Of a stretch of 64,000 bases of DNA, positions 62,540-64,000 are shown piece after piece. The notes under the pieces were generated by a model, which did no database searches, was not told where the DNA came from, and saw only the letters and a list, made by a program, of their open reading frames with translations. Where the stretch lies: positions 2,232,001-2,296,000 of the forward strand of contig NZ_CP080332.1 in assembly GCF_019456655.1 (NCBI RefSeq). The letters are read 5' to 3'. The DNA is from Mycolicibacterium diernhoferi. GTDB lineage: Bacteria > Actinomycetota > Actinomycetes > Mycobacteriales > Mycobacteriaceae. Made by a program: the position numbers and the translations under genes. How positions within the stretch are numbered: the first letter of the stretch is position 1; the number at the start of each line of letters is the position of its first letter.

Positions 62540-64000
62540 GTGGTCGCACTCAACGATCTGCTCGCTCCCATCATCGGTTCCAAGGCCTCCGACAAGCTGG
62601 AAGAGGCGTTCGGTATCCGCACCGTGAACGATCTGCTGCGGCACTATCCGCGCAAGTACAGCGACGGGATGAGCGTGCGCGAAGAAGGCGAGGCGATCGA
62701 ACTCGAAGAGGGTTCGCATGTCACCTTCGTCGACGTCATCACCAAGGCCGAGGCCAACTACATGCGCAGGCAGACCGGCAAGAGGCAGCGAAAGTTCCTG
62801 CGGGTCACCCTGGGCGAGCGCAATCCACCGATCACGGCGACCTTCTTCAACGCCGAGTTCCTCGAGAAGAGCCTGACCGAAGGCACCCGGGTGATGCTGT
62901 CCGGGGAGATCGGCTACTTCCGGAACACGATGCAACTGTCCCATCCCGCGTTCCTGGTGATCGACTCGCCGACCGGAAGGACCATCGGCACCCGGTCGTT
63001 CGCGAAGATCGCCGATGCGTCCGGAGAGTCCGGCGCGGGCGTGCTGGCGGCGTTCGAGAAGGACTTCTTCCCGATCTACCCGGCGACCAAGAAGCTGCAG
63101 AGCTGGGACATCTACGCCTGCGTGCAGCAGGTGCTGGCCGTGCTCGATCCGATACCGGAGCTGCTTCCGGAATCCTTTCTGCGGCAATGGGATCTGGTGT
63201 CCGAAGACAAGGCGCTGCGGGGCGTGCACATGTCCGAGAACGCCATCGAGCGGGCCGCGGCGCAGGAACGGCTGACCTACGACGAGGCGATCGGGCTGCA
63301 GTGGGCGCTGGTGTCACGGCGCTACGGCGAACTCGGGGAGACCGGTCCGCCCGCCCCGCGCCGCGACGACGGTCTGGCGGCCGCTCTGCTCGGGCAGCTA
63401 CCGTTCGAGTTGACCAACGGGCAGCGCGAGGTGCTCGAGGTGATCTCCGAAGAATTGGCCGGGGCCCGGCCGATGAACCGGATGCTGCAGGGCGAGGTCG
63501 GATCCGGCAAGACCATCGTCTCGATCCTGGCGATGCTGCAGATGGTGGATGCTGGCATGCAGTGCGCGCTGCTGGCGCCCACCGAGGTGCTCGCCGCGCA
63601 GCACTACCGGTCCATCCGCCAGGTGCTCGGGCCGCTCGCGATGGCCGGGGAACTCGGTGCGGCCGACGGCGCGACGGCGATCACCTTGCTCACCGGCTCT
63701 ATGTCGCCGGCGCAGAAACGCCAGGCACGTGATGAGATCTATTCCGGCACAGCGGGAATCGTCGTGGGCACCCATGCCATCATCCAGGAGTCGGTGGAGT
63801 TCAGCCGGCTGGGCATGGTGGTTGTCGACGAGCAACACCGGTTCGGTGTCGAGCAACGTGACCGGTTGCGCGCCAAGGCCACCGGCGGCATCACCCCGCA
63901 TCTGCTGGTGATGACCGCGACGCCGATCCCGCGGACCATCGCGCTCACGGTGTTCGGCGACCTGGAGACCTCGACCTTGCGCGAGTTGCCCCGCGGCCGG
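62540..64000 (+). CDS. recG: ATP-dependent DNA helicase RecG, N-terminal 487 codons
   Basis: The frame is open to the window end. The N-terminal wedge domain with OB fold (VTFVDVITKAEANYM, ITATFFNAEF) is followed by the helicase core: GQREVLEVISEELAG, Walker A LQGEVGSGKT, LAPTEVLAAQHYRS, GTHAIIQESVEFSRLGMVVVDEQHRFG (DEQH box) and TATPIPRTIALTVFGDLE. It reverses stalled forks and processes Holliday junctions. GTG 62540 starts two bases after the FakA-like stop, so the two share an operon. It corresponds to Rv2973c; the C-terminal part lies beyond the window. Confidence 0.97.
   Translation, partial: MVALNDLLAPIIGSKASDKLEEAFGIRTVNDLLRHYPRKYSDGMSVREEGEAIELEEGSHVTFVDVITKAEANYMRRQTGKRQRKFLRVTLGERNPPITATFFNAEFLEKSLTEGTRVMLSGEIGYFRNTMQLSHPAFLVIDSPTGRTIGTRSFAKIADASGESGAGVLAAFEKDFFPIYPATKKLQSWDIYACVQQVLAVLDPIPELLPESFLRQWDLVSEDKALRGVHMSENAIERAAAQERLTYDEAIGLQWALVSRRYGELGETGPPAPRRDDGLAAALLGQLPFELTNGQREVLEVISEELAGARPMNRMLQGEVGSGKTIVSILAMLQMVDAGMQCALLAPTEVLAAQHYRSIRQVLGPLAMAGELGAADGATAITLLTGSMSPAQKRQARDEIYSGTAGIVVGTHAIIQESVEFSRLGMVVVDEQHRFGVEQRDRLRAKATGGITPHLLVMTATPIPRTIALTVFGDLETSTLRELPRGR

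Overview
This is a GC-rich actinobacterial chromosome segment from a mycobacterium, most likely a fast-growing Mycolicibacterium-type species. The gene order from start to end follows, in reverse, the Mycobacterium tuberculosis block Rv3034c to Rv2973c: methylglucose-lipopolysaccharide (MGLP) genes, etfBA, iscS-mnmA, ligA, gatCA-pfkA-gatB, lppZ-doxX-cfp6, ilvBNC, serA-leuB, gltX, tRNA-Gln/Glu, leuCD, hupB, mutT1-ppk1, fbiD, gpsA, ddl, thiL-ung, rpmB, a DAK/FakA-type gene and recG. Species and homologue names come from remembered protein families and gene order; no search was run. I see no prophage, IS element, CRISPR array or rRNA.

Layout. 1-3.9 kb: end of an acyltransferase, then a minus-strand set of methyltransferase, GH57 enzyme and glucosyltransferase, the expected polymethylated polysaccharide set. 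4-10.1 kb: electron-transfer flavoprotein, two acyltransferases, cysteine desulfurase and tRNA 2-thiouridylase. 10.1-23.3 kb departs from the M. tuberculosis order. The Rv3016-Rv3023c segment (IS, PPE, Esx) is absent. In its place are a secreted low-complexity protein, an acyl-CoA ligase, an alpha/beta hydrolase, a PE-PPE-domain hydrolase and a MmcQ/YjbR protein. After ligA comes a five-gene minus-strand operon (DUF4178, DUF2617, DUF4247, DUF350, membrane aminopropyltransferase) that in M. tuberculosis sits elsewhere, at Rv2597-Rv2601. 23.3-32.5 kb: gatC-gatA, pfkA and gatB, interrupted by a pyruvate-oxidase-like gene with a DUF6480 partner; then lppZ, doxX and a PH-domain membrane protein.

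32.5-49.7 kb is dominated by branched-chain amino acid and serine synthesis. ilvB has an attenuator-like leader: a promoter, a 23-codon Leu/Val-rich peptide, a 17-bp helix and a U-tailed terminator. A MIRU-like spacer separates ilvB and ilvN. serA-leuB and leuCD follow, with a divergent IclR regulator facing leuC. GluRS, tRNA-Gln and GatCAB together describe indirect Gln-tRNA(Gln) synthesis. 49.9-64 kb: HU with five 51-bp tandem repeats, the MutT1 and PPK1 genes, the F420 gene fbiD, cell-envelope and cofactor genes, ung, a zinc-type L28, a FakA-like gene and the 5' part of recG.

A repeated theme is leaderless architecture. At least sixteen start codons lie 6-9 nt after a TAnnnT hexamer. No wholly novel system stands out. 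The best second-look items are the ilvB leader, the MIRU-like spacer, the DUF4178-to-aminopropyltransferase operon, the hupB repeat array and several perfect dyads in promoter regions.
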